A stretch of DNA of 64,000 nucleotides from Roseiarcus fermentans. Its GTDB lineage: Bacteria; Pseudomonadota; Alphaproteobacteria; Rhizobiales; Beijerinckiaceae. Both the position numbers and the translations under genes were made by a program. The notes under the pieces were generated by a model. The model saw only the letters and a program-made list of their open reading frames with translations. It searched no databases and was not told where the DNA came from. Position 1 is the stretch's first letter; every line of letters starts with the position of its first letter. Positions 8,995 through 16,761 of the stretch are shown one piece after another. The stretch spans positions 81,055 through 145,054 of the forward strand of contig NZ_QNRK01000017.1 in the NCBI RefSeq assembly GCF_003315135.1. Reading direction: 5' to 3'.

Positions 8995-9723
8995 ATGACG
9001 AAAGCGCTGGACGGAAAGGTCGCCGTCGTGACGGGGGCGGCGTCGGGCATCGGCCTGGCGAGCGCCGAGGCGATGCTCGCGGCCGGCGCCCGCGTCGTGA
9101 CGGCGGACCGCGACGAGGCCGCGCTGAAGGCCCTGCACGCCCGTCACGGCGACGCCGTCGTGCCGCTGGTCGTCGATCTCCTCGACCCTGCGGACTGCGC
9201 CTCGCTCGTCCCGCGGGCGCTTTCGGCGGCCGGCCGGATCGACGTCTTCCACGCCAACGCCGGAACCTATGTCGGCGGCGACCTCGTCGACGCCGACGCC
9301 GCCGCGATCGACCGGATGCTGACCCTCAACGTCAACGTGGTGATGAAGAACGTCCACGACGTGCTGCCGCACATGATCGCGCGCAAGACCGGCGACGTCA
9401 TCGTGACCAGTTCGCTCGCCGCCCATTATCCGACGCCGTGGGAGCCGGTCTACGCGTCGTCGAAATGGGCGATCAACGCCTTCGTCCAGATCGTCCGGCG
9501 GCAGGTGTTCAAGCACGGCGTCCGCGTCGGGGCGATCTCGCCGGGCCCGGTCATCACCGGACTGCTCGCCGACTGGCCGCAGGACAAGCTGCAGGAGCTC
9601 AAGGCGCAGGGCAGCCTGCTCGAGGCGAGCGAAGTGGCCGAGGTGATCCTGTTCATGCTGACCCGGCCGCGCGGCATGACGATCCGCGACGTGGTCATGA
9701 TGCCCACCAACTTCGATCTCTAG
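8995..9723 (+). CDS. SDR family oxidoreductase (ribitol/sugar-alcohol dehydrogenase-like)
   Basis: 242-residue classical short-chain dehydrogenase. The nucleotide loop is [13 protein letters not shown] (TGxxxGxG), with HANAG for NNAG and the active site Ser in [10 protein letters not shown] with YASSK. An Asp in [11 protein letters not shown] after beta2 favours NAD. It is followed 14 bases later by tdh and probably shares its transcript. Substrate unassigned; similarity to ribitol 2-dehydrogenases is an impression only. Confidence 0.85.
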   Translation: MTKALDGKVAVVTGAASGIGLASAEAMLAAGARVVTADRDEAALKALHARHGDAVVPLVVDLLDPADCASLVPRALSAAGRIDVFHANAGTYVGGDLVDADAAAIDRMLTLNVNVVMKNVHDVLPHMIARKTGDVIVTSSLAAHYPTPWEPVYASSKWAINAFVQIVRRQVFKHGVRVGAISPGPVITGLLADWPQDKLQELKAQGSLLEASEVAEVILFMLTRPRGMTIRDVVMMPTNFDL

Positions 9724-9737
9724 CAGGCGGAACCCCC

Positions 9738-10766
9738 ATGCGCGCCCTCGTCAAGGAGAAGCCTGAGCCCGGCCTGTGGCTCGCCGAGCAGCCGATCCCG
9801 GAGATCGGGCCGGACGACGTGCTGGTCCGGATCCGCAAGACCGGCATCTGCGGCACCGACATTCACATCTTCAACTGGGACGAATGGGCGCGCAAGACGA
9901 TCCCGACGCCGATGACCATCGGCCACGAATACGCCGGCGAGATCGCCGAGGTCGGCGCCAACGTCAAGCGCCTCGCGGTCGGCCAGCGGGTCTCGGGCGA
10001 GGGCCACGTGATCGGCATGCAGAGCCGGGCGGCGCGCGGCGGGCGCTATCACCTCGATCCCGAAACGCGCGGCATCGGGGTCAACATCCCCGGCGCGTTC
10101 GCCGAATACGCGCGGGTTCCGGCGTTCAACATCGTGCCGCTGCCCGACGACGTCGACGACGAGCTCGGCGCCATCCTCGATCCGCTCGGCAACGCGGTCC
10201 ATACCGCGCTCGCCTACGACCTCGTCGGCGAGGACGTGCTGATCACCGGCGCCGGGCCGATCGGAATCATGGCCGGGGCGGTGGCGCGCCATGTCGGCGC
10301 CCGGCACGTGGTGATCACCGACGTCAACCCCAAGCGCCTCGCGCTCGCGGCCGAGGTCGCCGACATCCTGCCCGTCGACGTTTCGCGGGAGGACCTCAAG
10401 GCGGTGATGGCCCGGCTCGGCATGACGGAGGGCTTCGACGTCGCGCTCGAGATGAGCGGCGCGCCTTCGGCCTTCGACCAGCTGCTCGACTCGGTCGTGA
10501 CCGGCGGCCGCGTCGCGCTGCTCGGCCTGCCGGCCGCGCCGACGCTGGTCGACTGGAACAAGGTGATCTTCAAGCAGCTGACGCTCAAGGGGATCTATGG
10601 CCGCGAGATGTTCGAGACCTGGCACAAGATGATCGCCATGCTGGAGAGCGGCCTCGCCGTGCGCAAGGTGATCACCCATCGTCTGCCGGCGGCGCAATTT
10701 CTCGACGGCTTCGAGATCATGCGCCGCGGCGACAGCGGCAAGATCGTGCTCGACTGGACGGCGTGA
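9738..10766 (+). CDS. tdh: L-threonine 3-dehydrogenase variant lacking the structural-zinc cysteines
   Basis: Medium-chain dehydrogenase oxidising L-threonine to 2-amino-3-ketobutyrate with NAD. At 342 residues it aligns with E. coli Tdh almost without gaps. The catalytic zinc ligands are kept (C38 in [10 protein letters not shown]63 and E64 in IGHEYAGE), the NAD loop is [12 protein letters not shown], and [20 protein letters not shown] is diagnostic for Tdh. The structural-zinc lobe is different: the four cysteines of E. coli Tdh (93, 96, 99, 107) are Gly, Ser, Ala and Asp here ([19 protein letters not shown]). The start ATG has an AGGCGGA ribosome-binding site. Functional pairing with kbl supports the call. 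Confidence 0.93.
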   Translation: MRALVKEKPEPGLWLAEQPIPEIGPDDVLVRIRKTGICGTDIHIFNWDEWARKTIPTPMTIGHEYAGEIAEVGANVKRLAVGQRVSGEGHVIGMQSRAARGGRYHLDPETRGIGVNIPGAFAEYARVPAFNIVPLPDDVDDELGAILDPLGNAVHTALAYDLVGEDVLITGAGPIGIMAGAVARHVGARHVVITDVNPKRLALAAEVADILPVDVSREDLKAVMARLGMTEGFDVALEMSGAPSAFDQLLDSVVTGGRVALLGLPAAPTLVDWNKVIFKQLTLKGIYGREMFETWHKMIAMLESGLAVRKVITHRLPAAQFLDGFEIMRRGDSGKIVLDWTA

Positions 10767-12075
10767 GCCCCGAGCGCCGTGCGCCGTCATCGCGGGGAGC
10801 CCGAGGGCGACGCGGCGGTCCACGGCGCGCAGCGGCAGCCCGGCGGCCCCTGGATCGCCACGCTTCGCTCGCGATGACGCGGCGCCCGCCTTTGCCGAGG
10901 CGGGCGGCGGGGCGACGACGCTTTCCACCGTCGCCGCGAGGCGCCGCAGGACGACGCGGCGGTCCACGGGCCGCCTGACGTCGGAGAGCGACGCCGCCGC
11001 GCAGTCGGCCGACCTTCGATATTCCGGGCGCAGATTCCACCTTATCAAGGGGATACGGCGGAATTTGCGGGCGACTGGTAACTCCCAACCCCGTCATTGC
11101 GAGGAGCAAAGCGACGAAGCAACCCATGCCGCCGCTTGCCTCCTGCGGAAGAAATTGCTCGCAAGGAAGGGCGGCTGGACGACCAGAGGGCGCGACAGCG
11201 GCCCAGCGGCCCTGGATCGCTTCGCTTCGCTCGCGATGACGGCGCTGTTGGCCACCGGCTTAGGAGTTACGGCGACTGTATCTCCCAAGGTGGACGCCGA
11301 AGAACGCCGTCATCGCGAGCGAAGCGAAGCGACCCAGGGGCCGCTGGGCTGCTGTTGCGGCTCGTGGACCGCCACGCGGTCCCTCGAGCTTCGTTGCGAG
11401 CAGAAGACGGAGCAATCCTTGCAAAATGGACGCAAACTGCGTCGTGGATCGCTTCGTCGCTTTGCTCCTCGCAATGACGGGGTTGGGAGTTACGGGCGAC
11501 TGCAACCGCCGACCCGGGCGCGGCGGCGCCGCTCTGCGCCGTCCTCGCGAGGAGCCCGAAGGGCGACGCGGCGATCCACGGCGCGCAACGGCAGCCCAGC
11601 GGCCCCTGAATCGCCACGCTTCGCTCGCGATGACGACGGTGTGCGGCGCCCGCCTTTGCCGAGGCGGGCGGGGCGATGTCGCTCGCGGCATCGCATGGGC
11701 CCGAGCGGCGACGCGGCGATCCAGAGGGCGCAACAGCAACCCAGCGGCCCCTGGGTCGCTTCGCTCCGCTCGCGATGACGGGCGCGCGGGCGGGCGGCGC
11801 AGTCCGGACATGGGCGGCCTCGGTTCCGTTCTGGGAACAAATATAGAACGTACTGGCGAGGCGAGCAAGGAATTGTCGCGTGCGAAGGCCGTCTCGAAGG
11901 CGCGCGGCGTTGCACGCCCTGAGGCGGTGGGGCGAGGGCGCGGAACGCCCGCTTTCGGCGGGGCGAACCCTCCCCCCGGGTCATGGGTGGCCGCTTCGCG
12001 GCCTGTCCTCTCCCGCAAGGGGAGAGGAGGATCGCCGACTGCCGACTGCCGACTGCCGGCCTCCGCCCTCGGTCG
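10767..12075. repeat. gene-free island of nested extragenic inverted repeats
   Basis: About 1.3 kb without any gene, built from many degenerate copies of one element. The element contains GTCATTGCGAGGAGCAAAGC or its variant GTCATCGCGAGCGAAGCGAA in both orientations, usually with an inner part resembling GGCGACGCGGCGGTCCACGG. Clear copies start near 10787, 10930, 11092, 11216 (inverted), 11306, 11446 (inverted), 11540, 11610 (inverted), 11705 and 11755 (inverted). The right end (12005-12060) has a small hairpin CCTCTCCCGCAAGGGGAGAGG and a 7-bp tandem repeat GCCGACT present three times. The form resembles REP/BIME-type extragenic palindromes; there is no transposase. Confidence 0.85.
11078..11493. 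repeat. 43-bp perfect inverted repeat enclosing a second 28-bp inverted repeat
   Basis: Bases 11078-11120 and 11451-11493 are exact reverse complements over 43 bases. Inside them, 11217-11244 and 11306-11333 are exact reverse complements over 28 bases (arm CGCCGTCATCGCGAGCGAAG plus eight more). If transcribed, the RNA could form a long cruciform with two nested stems. The perfect identity of the outer arms among degenerate neighbours suggests recent duplication or gene conversion. Confidence 0.85.
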
Positions 12076-12636
12076 TCAGGCGGCGTACGGGCCGACCGGG
12101 AGAACCTCCCGGCCGAAGTCGCCGTTGATGATTTCCGCCGCAGACAGATAGGCCGCGAGCGCCGCGGTCACGAGCCCCAGGTAGCCGCCCGCCGTGTGGA
12201 GAATGGGCATGCCGAGCAGGTCTGCGCCCGCCAGCAAGAGGAAGGTGATCCACAGAGCCAGGAACGTCAGCTGCAGCGCCGTGTTGTGGCGGAACGTCGC
12301 GATCCACATGTAGAAGCTGAAGACGCCCCAGACCAGCAGCCACCAGCCGACGAACGACGCCGGCGCGCCGCCGCCGAGAATCTTGGCGTAGGTCGCGAAC
12401 GATATCCAGAACGCGCCGTAGGCCAGGAACGCGACGCCCGGGAACGTGTTTCCACGCGCGAATGCGATGATTCCGGCGATCGCCTGCACCGCGCCGCCGA
12501 ACACCAGCGCCATGGCCAGGACCATCGTGATGCCCTTTTCATCGGCCAGACCCGAATTGACCATGCTGAGAAGCCAGGTCGTCGACGCGAATGCGAACAA
12601 CCCGAGCGGCGCAGGGTTTCCAAGCTTTACGTCCAT
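12076..12636 (-). CDS. GPR1/FUN34/YaaH (SatP-like) acetate/succinate permease
   Basis: 186-residue integral membrane protein of the AceTr family (acetate uptake transporter). It begins MDVKLGNPAPLGLFAFASTT, containing the NPAPLGL hallmark, and has about six hydrophobic segments. The ATG at 12636 is preferred over an upstream in-frame ATG because it is preceded by the strong ribosome-binding site GGGGAGGAAAAAA. The upstream neighbour is unrelated sequence. Transport of acetate or succinate is the family function; substrate not proven here. Confidence 0.9.
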   Translation of the reverse strand: MDVKLGNPAPLGLFAFASTTWLLSMVNSGLADEKGITMVLAMALVFGGAVQAIAGIIAFARGNTFPGVAFLAYGAFWISFATYAKILGGGAPASFVGWWLLVWGVFSFYMWIATFRHNTALQLTFLALWITFLLLAGADLLGMPILHTAGGYLGLVTAALAAYLSAAEIINGDFGREVLPVGPYAA

Positions 12637-13022
12637 TTTTTCCTCCCCGGCGCCCAAGCGACGCACGGCGCCGACTATCAGGCCTGGCGCGCGAACGTCC
12701 ATTGGCCATGAGGATTACGCACTGTTGCCGAGGCCGGCCGGCGATCTGCGCGGGTTTTGCACAGATCGGTCATTCCCAAGGCGCGCCAAGGCTTGGCGGT
12801 TACAAAGTGACGTATCTCCCAAGCCGGGCGGACGAGCGGCGATCGCGGCGCAACGGGAGGGCGCCCCTCTCACGCCCCGGGCGGCGGGACGCCGCCCCTC
12901 CCAGCGCGCGCCCGGTCCGGCTCCTCGCAGACAGCCCCTGGCGGTTACGATCGGTCGCCATCCTTGCGACAACGCATTGACCACACGGGGTTTCGCCCGC
13001 GCAGGAATCAGGGAGCGCGACC
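12637..13022. other. intergenic stretch with one copy of a GC-rich extragenic palindrome
   Basis: No gene seen. Bases 12852-12902 form an imperfect palindrome (GGGAGGGCGCCCCTCTCACG ... GGGACGCCGCCCCTCCC) closely related to the inverted-repeat pair at 54232-54443. The part between 12637 and 12850 presumably contains the promoter of the SatP-like gene, but no clear -35/-10 pair was found. Confidence 0.5.
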
Positions 13023-13180
13023 ATGACCCCCGTCGCCGCCGCCGCCGGGACGTTCCGTCTCGGCGACTGCGCCGTCGACCGCATGCGATGCGACGCAATG
13101 GCTCGGCCCGGGCGTGTTCGACCCGCCGAAGGGTCGCCGAGGCATTTGGTCGCGCCCGGCTCGATGCGATCGGACCGGAC
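13023..13180 (+). pseudogene. decayed 5' fragment of an aldo/keto reductase gene
   Basis: From the ATG at 13023 the text TFRLGDCAVDRMRCDAM resembles the N-terminus of aldo/keto reductases (family form TFxLGDxxVNRLGFGAMRLTG). The reading then jumps one frame, where LGPGVFDPPKGR matches the family's GPGVWGPPKDR, and a further shift gives EAFGRARLDAIGPDV before all similarity is lost at the 3' end of the convergent oxygenase gene. It is therefore a truncated remnant with at least two frame changes. The rest of the enzyme is absent from the window. The assignment rests on recalled family motifs, not a search. Confidence 0.5.
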
Positions 13181-13181
13181 G

Positions 13182-14126
13182 TCAGCCCTCCGTGGGCTCC
13201 ATCGGTCTGCTGCCGTCGAGTCGGAGCTTGAGGTGGTCGGCGGCGAGGATAGGCGGATATTTTGCCCCGCCCTGGCCGACGCAGGACGGAATCGCCGCCA
13301 CCTCGGCCTCCGGATCCGGGTCGAAGAAGAAGGCGATCGAGAAGCGCTCGCGCGGGCTCGCGTTGACGACCCGGTGCGGCGTCGAGACATAGATGTCGTT
13401 GGTCCAGCGCATCAGGCAGTCGCCGATGTTGACGACGAAGGCGCCGGGGCGCGGCGGGGCGTCGATCCAGCGCCCGTCGCGACGGCGCGCCTGCAGGCCG
13501 CCGACGTCGTCGGTGGCGAGCAGGGTGATGTTGCCGTAATCGGTATGCTCGCCGGCGCCGGCCGCGTCTTCGGCCGCGGCCGGGTAGCGCAACAGCCGCA
13601 GCGTCGCCATCGGCTTCCTGAATTTGCTCGCGAAGAAGTCGAGCGGCAGGCCGAGATCGTGGGCGAAGGCGCGATGGATGCGTAACGCCAGCGCCGCGCA
13701 GGCGTCGAAATAGCCGAGCGTCGTCGCGCGAAATCCGGGAAGCGCCGGCCAGGCGTTCAGCGCCCGGAACGGCTTGCCGGCGACGAGGTCGGGATCGTCG
13801 GGCGCGAGATCGAGGCCGACGTTGAACGCCTCCTTGCGGTCCGGGCCTTGCGCCGGATCGAGCGCCTCGCGCATCAGCGCCGAATAGCCGCGGTTGCCGC
13901 CGACGACATCCATCGCGATCGTCTGCTTCGCTTCGAGCGGCAGGGCGAAGAAACGGCGCGACTGGGCGAAGGCGTCGTCGATCAAGGCGCGCGGCACGCC
14001 GTGGTTGACCGCGTAGAAGAAGCCGACGTCGCGACAGGCCGCGCCGATCGCCGCCGCCACGTCGGCGAGACCCTTCTCGCCGTCGTCGAGCGGCGCGAGA
14101 TCGATGACGGGCAAGGCATCGGTCAT
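13182..14126 (-). CDS. 2-oxoglutarate/Fe(II) oxygenase, isopenicillin-N-synthase-like
   Basis: 314-residue non-haem iron oxygenase. The N-terminal DIOX_N part begins LPVIDLAPLDD and contains GFFYAVNHGV. The iron triad is H194 and D196 in EHTDYGN and H251 in STPHRVVN, and the 2-oxoglutarate-binding pair is R261/S263 in RERFSIAFF, so it should be catalytically competent. It is the last gene of a long reverse-strand operon, starting 14 bases after the amidohydrolase stop. The operon suggests oxidation of an N-heterocycle or ureide, but the substrate is unknown. The open frame continues in phase upstream, but the ATG at 14126 fits the family start. Confidence 0.88.
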   Translation of the reverse strand: MTDALPVIDLAPLDDGEKGLADVAAAIGAACRDVGFFYAVNHGVPRALIDDAFAQSRRFFALPLEAKQTIAMDVVGGNRGYSALMREALDPAQGPDRKEAFNVGLDLAPDDPDLVAGKPFRALNAWPALPGFRATTLGYFDACAALALRIHRAFAHDLGLPLDFFASKFRKPMATLRLLRYPAAAEDAAGAGEHTDYGNITLLATDDVGGLQARRRDGRWIDAPPRPGAFVVNIGDCLMRWTNDIYVSTPHRVVNASPRERFSIAFFFDPDPEAEVAAIPSCVGQGGAKYPPILAADHLKLRLDGSRPMEPTEG

Positions 14127-14140
14127 GGCCTCGACTCCAA

Positions 14141-15598
14141 TCAACAGCAGCCGCAGAGATCGCGGTAATGCGCGATCGCCGCGGGTTCGAGATCGCGCCA
14201 GGCGGCGAGAAAGCCGGCGCGGGTCGCGATCGTGTCGCGATAGGCCTGCCGCAGCGCTGCTTCCGCTCCGTCGAGATCGGCGCCGGTCAGTCGCCCGTCG
14301 CGCCAAACCTCGCGGCCGGCGACGATCAGCCGGTCGATATGGGCGGCGGTGGCGCGGGCGAAGACGAGGTCGATCGGCTCGACCGCCATCACGGCGTCGC
14401 GATCGAGCCGGTCGAGGTCGAGGACGAGGATGTCGGCGGGCGCGCCGACCGCGAGCCGGCCGTCGCCCGGCGCGCCGTTGGCGAAGCGCCCGTCGCGAAC
14501 CACGCCCGCGAGCCAGTCGCCGCGCTCGACCACCGTCTCGAAACCCCAGCCGCCGTGCAGGAACTGGCCGAGCCGCAGTTCGCGCACAATGTCGTCGTCC
14601 TCGTCGAGGGCCGAGGCGTCGACCCCGAGCGCGACGCGGCAGCCGCGCCGGAGCGCCGCGCCGATCGGCGCGATGCCGCTCGACAGATGCAAATTGGAGC
14701 TCGGATTGGTGGCGATTACCGCGCCGGAGGCGGCGATCAGGTCGAGATCGGCGTCGCGCGCGTAGACGCAATGGGCGAGCGTCAGGCGCGGCGACAGCAG
14801 GCCCAGCGTCTTCAGCCGCGCGACCACGCCTTCCGGATAGGCGGCGTCGGCGAAGGCGCGCTGATAGCGCGTTTCGAGGCAATGCATATGCACGCGCCGG
14901 CCAGTGGCGCGCGACCGGTCGGCGATCGCAGCGATCAGCCCGTCCGAGCACCATTGCGGCCCGCTGGGACCGAATTGCACCGAGAAGGTCGGGCTCTCGA
15001 CCGCCGCCGCGATCGCTTCGACCCGGGCGATCTGCGCCTCGCCGCCCGGCATCGGGGTGAGGAAGGCGGCGGCGACGGCCGCGCGGGCCGCGTCCGGCAG
15101 CGCCGCGAGCAGCGCGGACTCGTCGCCGTAGACCAGCGGGTTGCGGTCGCGCATGAAGACGGCGAGGGTGACGCGGACGCCGACGTCGCGTGCGGCGCGC
15201 GCGATCTCCCGAGCCTCGTCGACCGGCGACATGGGTTCGGGGAGACCGGGTCCGTGGAAGCGGGTGTAATGCGCCATGACGGAGCCCGCGCCGCCGCGCG
15301 CGGCGCGCCCGAAGGCGGCGAGCGCTGCGCGATAGGGGTCGGCCGGCGGCATCGCCGCCAGCCGCATCAGCCAGGTCTCCAGCGGCTTCGCCGCCGCGCC
15401 GAACGAGGTCGGTGACAACGCGCGGCAATGGTCGTGGGCGTTGACCAGCGCCGGCAGAGCGAGACGCCGCCGAACCGGCGCGCCCGCCGCCGGTTCGATC
15501 GCCGCGATCCGGCCGTCCGCGATGACGATGTCGACGGCCGGCCCGGCCGGCGCGCCGTCGGTCGGCAGCAGCGTGACGCCTTCGAGCCGGGCGCTCAT
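14141..15598 (-). CDS. TRZ/ATZ-type amidohydrolase (cytosine/guanine/s-triazine deaminase superfamily)
   Basis: 485-residue metal-dependent hydrolase of COG0402. Metal ligands are visible: NAHDHC (H55, H57), HMHCLET, TLAHC and the aspartate in LGVDASALDEDDD, followed by the family segment FLHGGWGFETVVERGDWLAG. It ends in an unusual CGCC tail. Family members deaminate or dechlorinate ring carbons of purines, pyrimidines or triazines. The start overlaps the stop of the AtzH-like gene by four bases, placing it in the biuret operon. It is not AtzA/B/C by any feature I can see; a ring-deaminating role feeding the pathway is inference. Confidence 0.85.
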   Translation of the reverse strand: MSARLEGVTLLPTDGAPAGPAVDIVIADGRIAAIEPAAGAPVRRRLALPALVNAHDHCRALSPTSFGAAAKPLETWLMRLAAMPPADPYRAALAAFGRAARGGAGSVMAHYTRFHGPGLPEPMSPVDEAREIARAARDVGVRVTLAVFMRDRNPLVYGDESALLAALPDAARAAVAAAFLTPMPGGEAQIARVEAIAAAVESPTFSVQFGPSGPQWCSDGLIAAIADRSRATGRRVHMHCLETRYQRAFADAAYPEGVVARLKTLGLLSPRLTLAHCVYARDADLDLIAASGAVIATNPSSNLHLSSGIAPIGAALRRGCRVALGVDASALDEDDDIVRELRLGQFLHGGWGFETVVERGDWLAGVVRDGRFANGAPGDGRLAVGAPADILVLDLDRLDRDAVMAVEPIDLVFARATAAHIDRLIVAGREVWRDGRLTGADLDGAEAALRQAYRDTIATRAGFLAAWRDLEPAAIAHYRDLCGCC

Positions 15599-15981
15599 GC
15601 CGGTTCGTCGATCACGCTGACGTGCGCCGCGACGATTTTCCAGCCCTCGGGAAAGCGCGCCCAGGTCTGCATCTGCCGCCCGACTTTTCCGGGCGCGCCG
15701 TCGCGCCGGAACAGCGTCGCGGCGACGGCGAAGTCGCGGCCATAGGTCACGATCCGGGTCTTCTCCAGTCGGCGGCCGAGTCCGGCCGGCGATCGGGCGG
15801 CGCGAAAGGCCCTGATCGCCTCGTAGCCGTAGAGGTTTTCGGCCGCGCCGTAGCGAATCGCGGCTTCGCTGGCCAGGAAGAAGGCGTCGAGGGCGGCGAC
15901 GTCGTTGGCGGTCAGCGCCCGCTCGTAATCTGCGAACGCCGCCGCGACCTCGGCGCGGGCCTCCGGATCGTCGAGGGTCAT
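15595..15981 (-). CDS. AtzH/HpxZ-like SnoaL-fold protein (DUF3225)
   Basis: 128-residue protein of the NTF2/SnoaL-like fold family that includes HpxZ and AtzH. Its text (EVAAAFADYERALTANDVAA, AIRYGAAENLYGYEAIRAFR, QMQTWARFPEGWKIVAAHVS) is typical of that family. AtzH is reported to decarboxylate 1,3-dicarboxyurea to allophanate in the cyanuric-acid pathway of Pseudomonas ADP, acting after AtzE/AtzG. Its place beside atzE- and atzG-like genes supports the AtzH reading over oxalurate metabolism. Four-base overlaps on both sides show translational coupling. Confidence 0.85.
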   Translation of the reverse strand: MTLDDPEARAEVAAAFADYERALTANDVAALDAFFLASEAAIRYGAAENLYGYEAIRAFRAARSPAGLGRRLEKTRIVTYGRDFAVAATLFRRDGAPGKVGRQMQTWARFPEGWKIVAAHVSVIDEPA

Positions 15982-16751
15982 GGGCCCCGTTTCCGTTCGA
16001 GCGAAGCGCGCAGATCGGCCAGGAAGGGAATGTCGGAAAACTGGTCGGGCCTCACCCTGTCCCAGGCGACGCCCGCCGGCTGGCGGAAAGGCGTGTGGGT
16101 CTCGATCAGCTCCAGCTCGGTCGCGATGATTGTCAGCGCGGAATCATGGCCCTCCATCACCACCTCGGACTCGTCGATCACCTGCGACGAATGGACGGTG
16201 GTGGCGATCGGCGTCGAGTCGTCGACGAGGCCGAGTTCGCGGAAAATTCCCTGCTCGAGGTCGGCGAAGCCCGCGCCCTTGCCGACCCGCCCGCCCCGCC
16301 GGGTGACGCCGACGCAGCCGACGACGCAGAGATCGAGCTTCGGCATGTCCTCGAAGCGCACCGGCTCGCCGTAGGCCATGAAGCCCTGCGCGGTCGCGGC
16401 GGTCTCGAAGTCGACGTGATCGGCGGCGAGTTTTTCCGGGTCGATGCGCAGATAGGGGAAGCGTTCGCTGAGATAAGGCACGGGCGCGAACAGGAGCTTG
16501 CCGTCGTAGAGCGCCCGGAGCCGCACCGGGATCTGCGGCGGATCGGGGTTGCACTTGACGACGCGCGCCCGCTTCCAGGCGTCGAGGTCGGCGAGGCGCT
16601 TGGCGGCCGCATCGGCGCCGACGAAGTTCGGGATGCGGTCGAAGGTCGGCCCGACATTGACCCCGGCGGCGACCAGCCGTTCCCAGACGCGGTTGCGCGC
16701 CGCGGTCTTGATCGGGTTGCGCTGCGCCCAGCGCGAGTCCTCGCCGGTCAT
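15978..16751 (-). CDS. COG0212 5-formyltetrahydrofolate cyclo-ligase-like protein
   Basis: 257-residue protein resembling the large COG0212 relatives of 5-formyl-THF cyclo-ligase. It contains WAQRNPIKTAARNRVWERL near the start and later CVVGCVGVTRRGGRVGKGAG, where GxGxGxxD-type text stands for the ATP/folate-binding loop (RVGKGAGFADLE). The ATG at 16751 is chosen; another in-frame ATG at 16772 would overlap the amidase stop. Similar proteins occur in AtzE-type clusters, but no role has been established to my knowledge. Here it sits in the middle of the operon. Confidence 0.75.
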   Translation of the reverse strand: MTGEDSRWAQRNPIKTAARNRVWERLVAAGVNVGPTFDRIPNFVGADAAAKRLADLDAWKRARVVKCNPDPPQIPVRLRALYDGKLLFAPVPYLSERFPYLRIDPEKLAADHVDFETAATAQGFMAYGEPVRFEDMPKLDLCVVGCVGVTRRGGRVGKGAGFADLEQGIFRELGLVDDSTPIATTVHSSQVIDESEVVMEGHDSALTIIATELELIETHTPFRQPAGVAWDRVRPDQFSDIPFLADLRASLERKRGP

Positions 16752-16761
16752 GCCCGAGGCC

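Noticed and set aside
10767..12075. CRISPR array or insertion sequence in the repeat island
   Set aside because: Repeats are in both orientations, degenerate and irregularly spaced, with no cas or transposase gene, so extragenic palindromes fit better.
13182..15428. Possible fusion of the 2-OG oxygenase to a long N-terminal part
   Set aside because: The in-frame upstream part overlaps the amidohydrolase in another frame and is Arg-rich shadow; the ATG at 14126 gives the normal family N-terminus.
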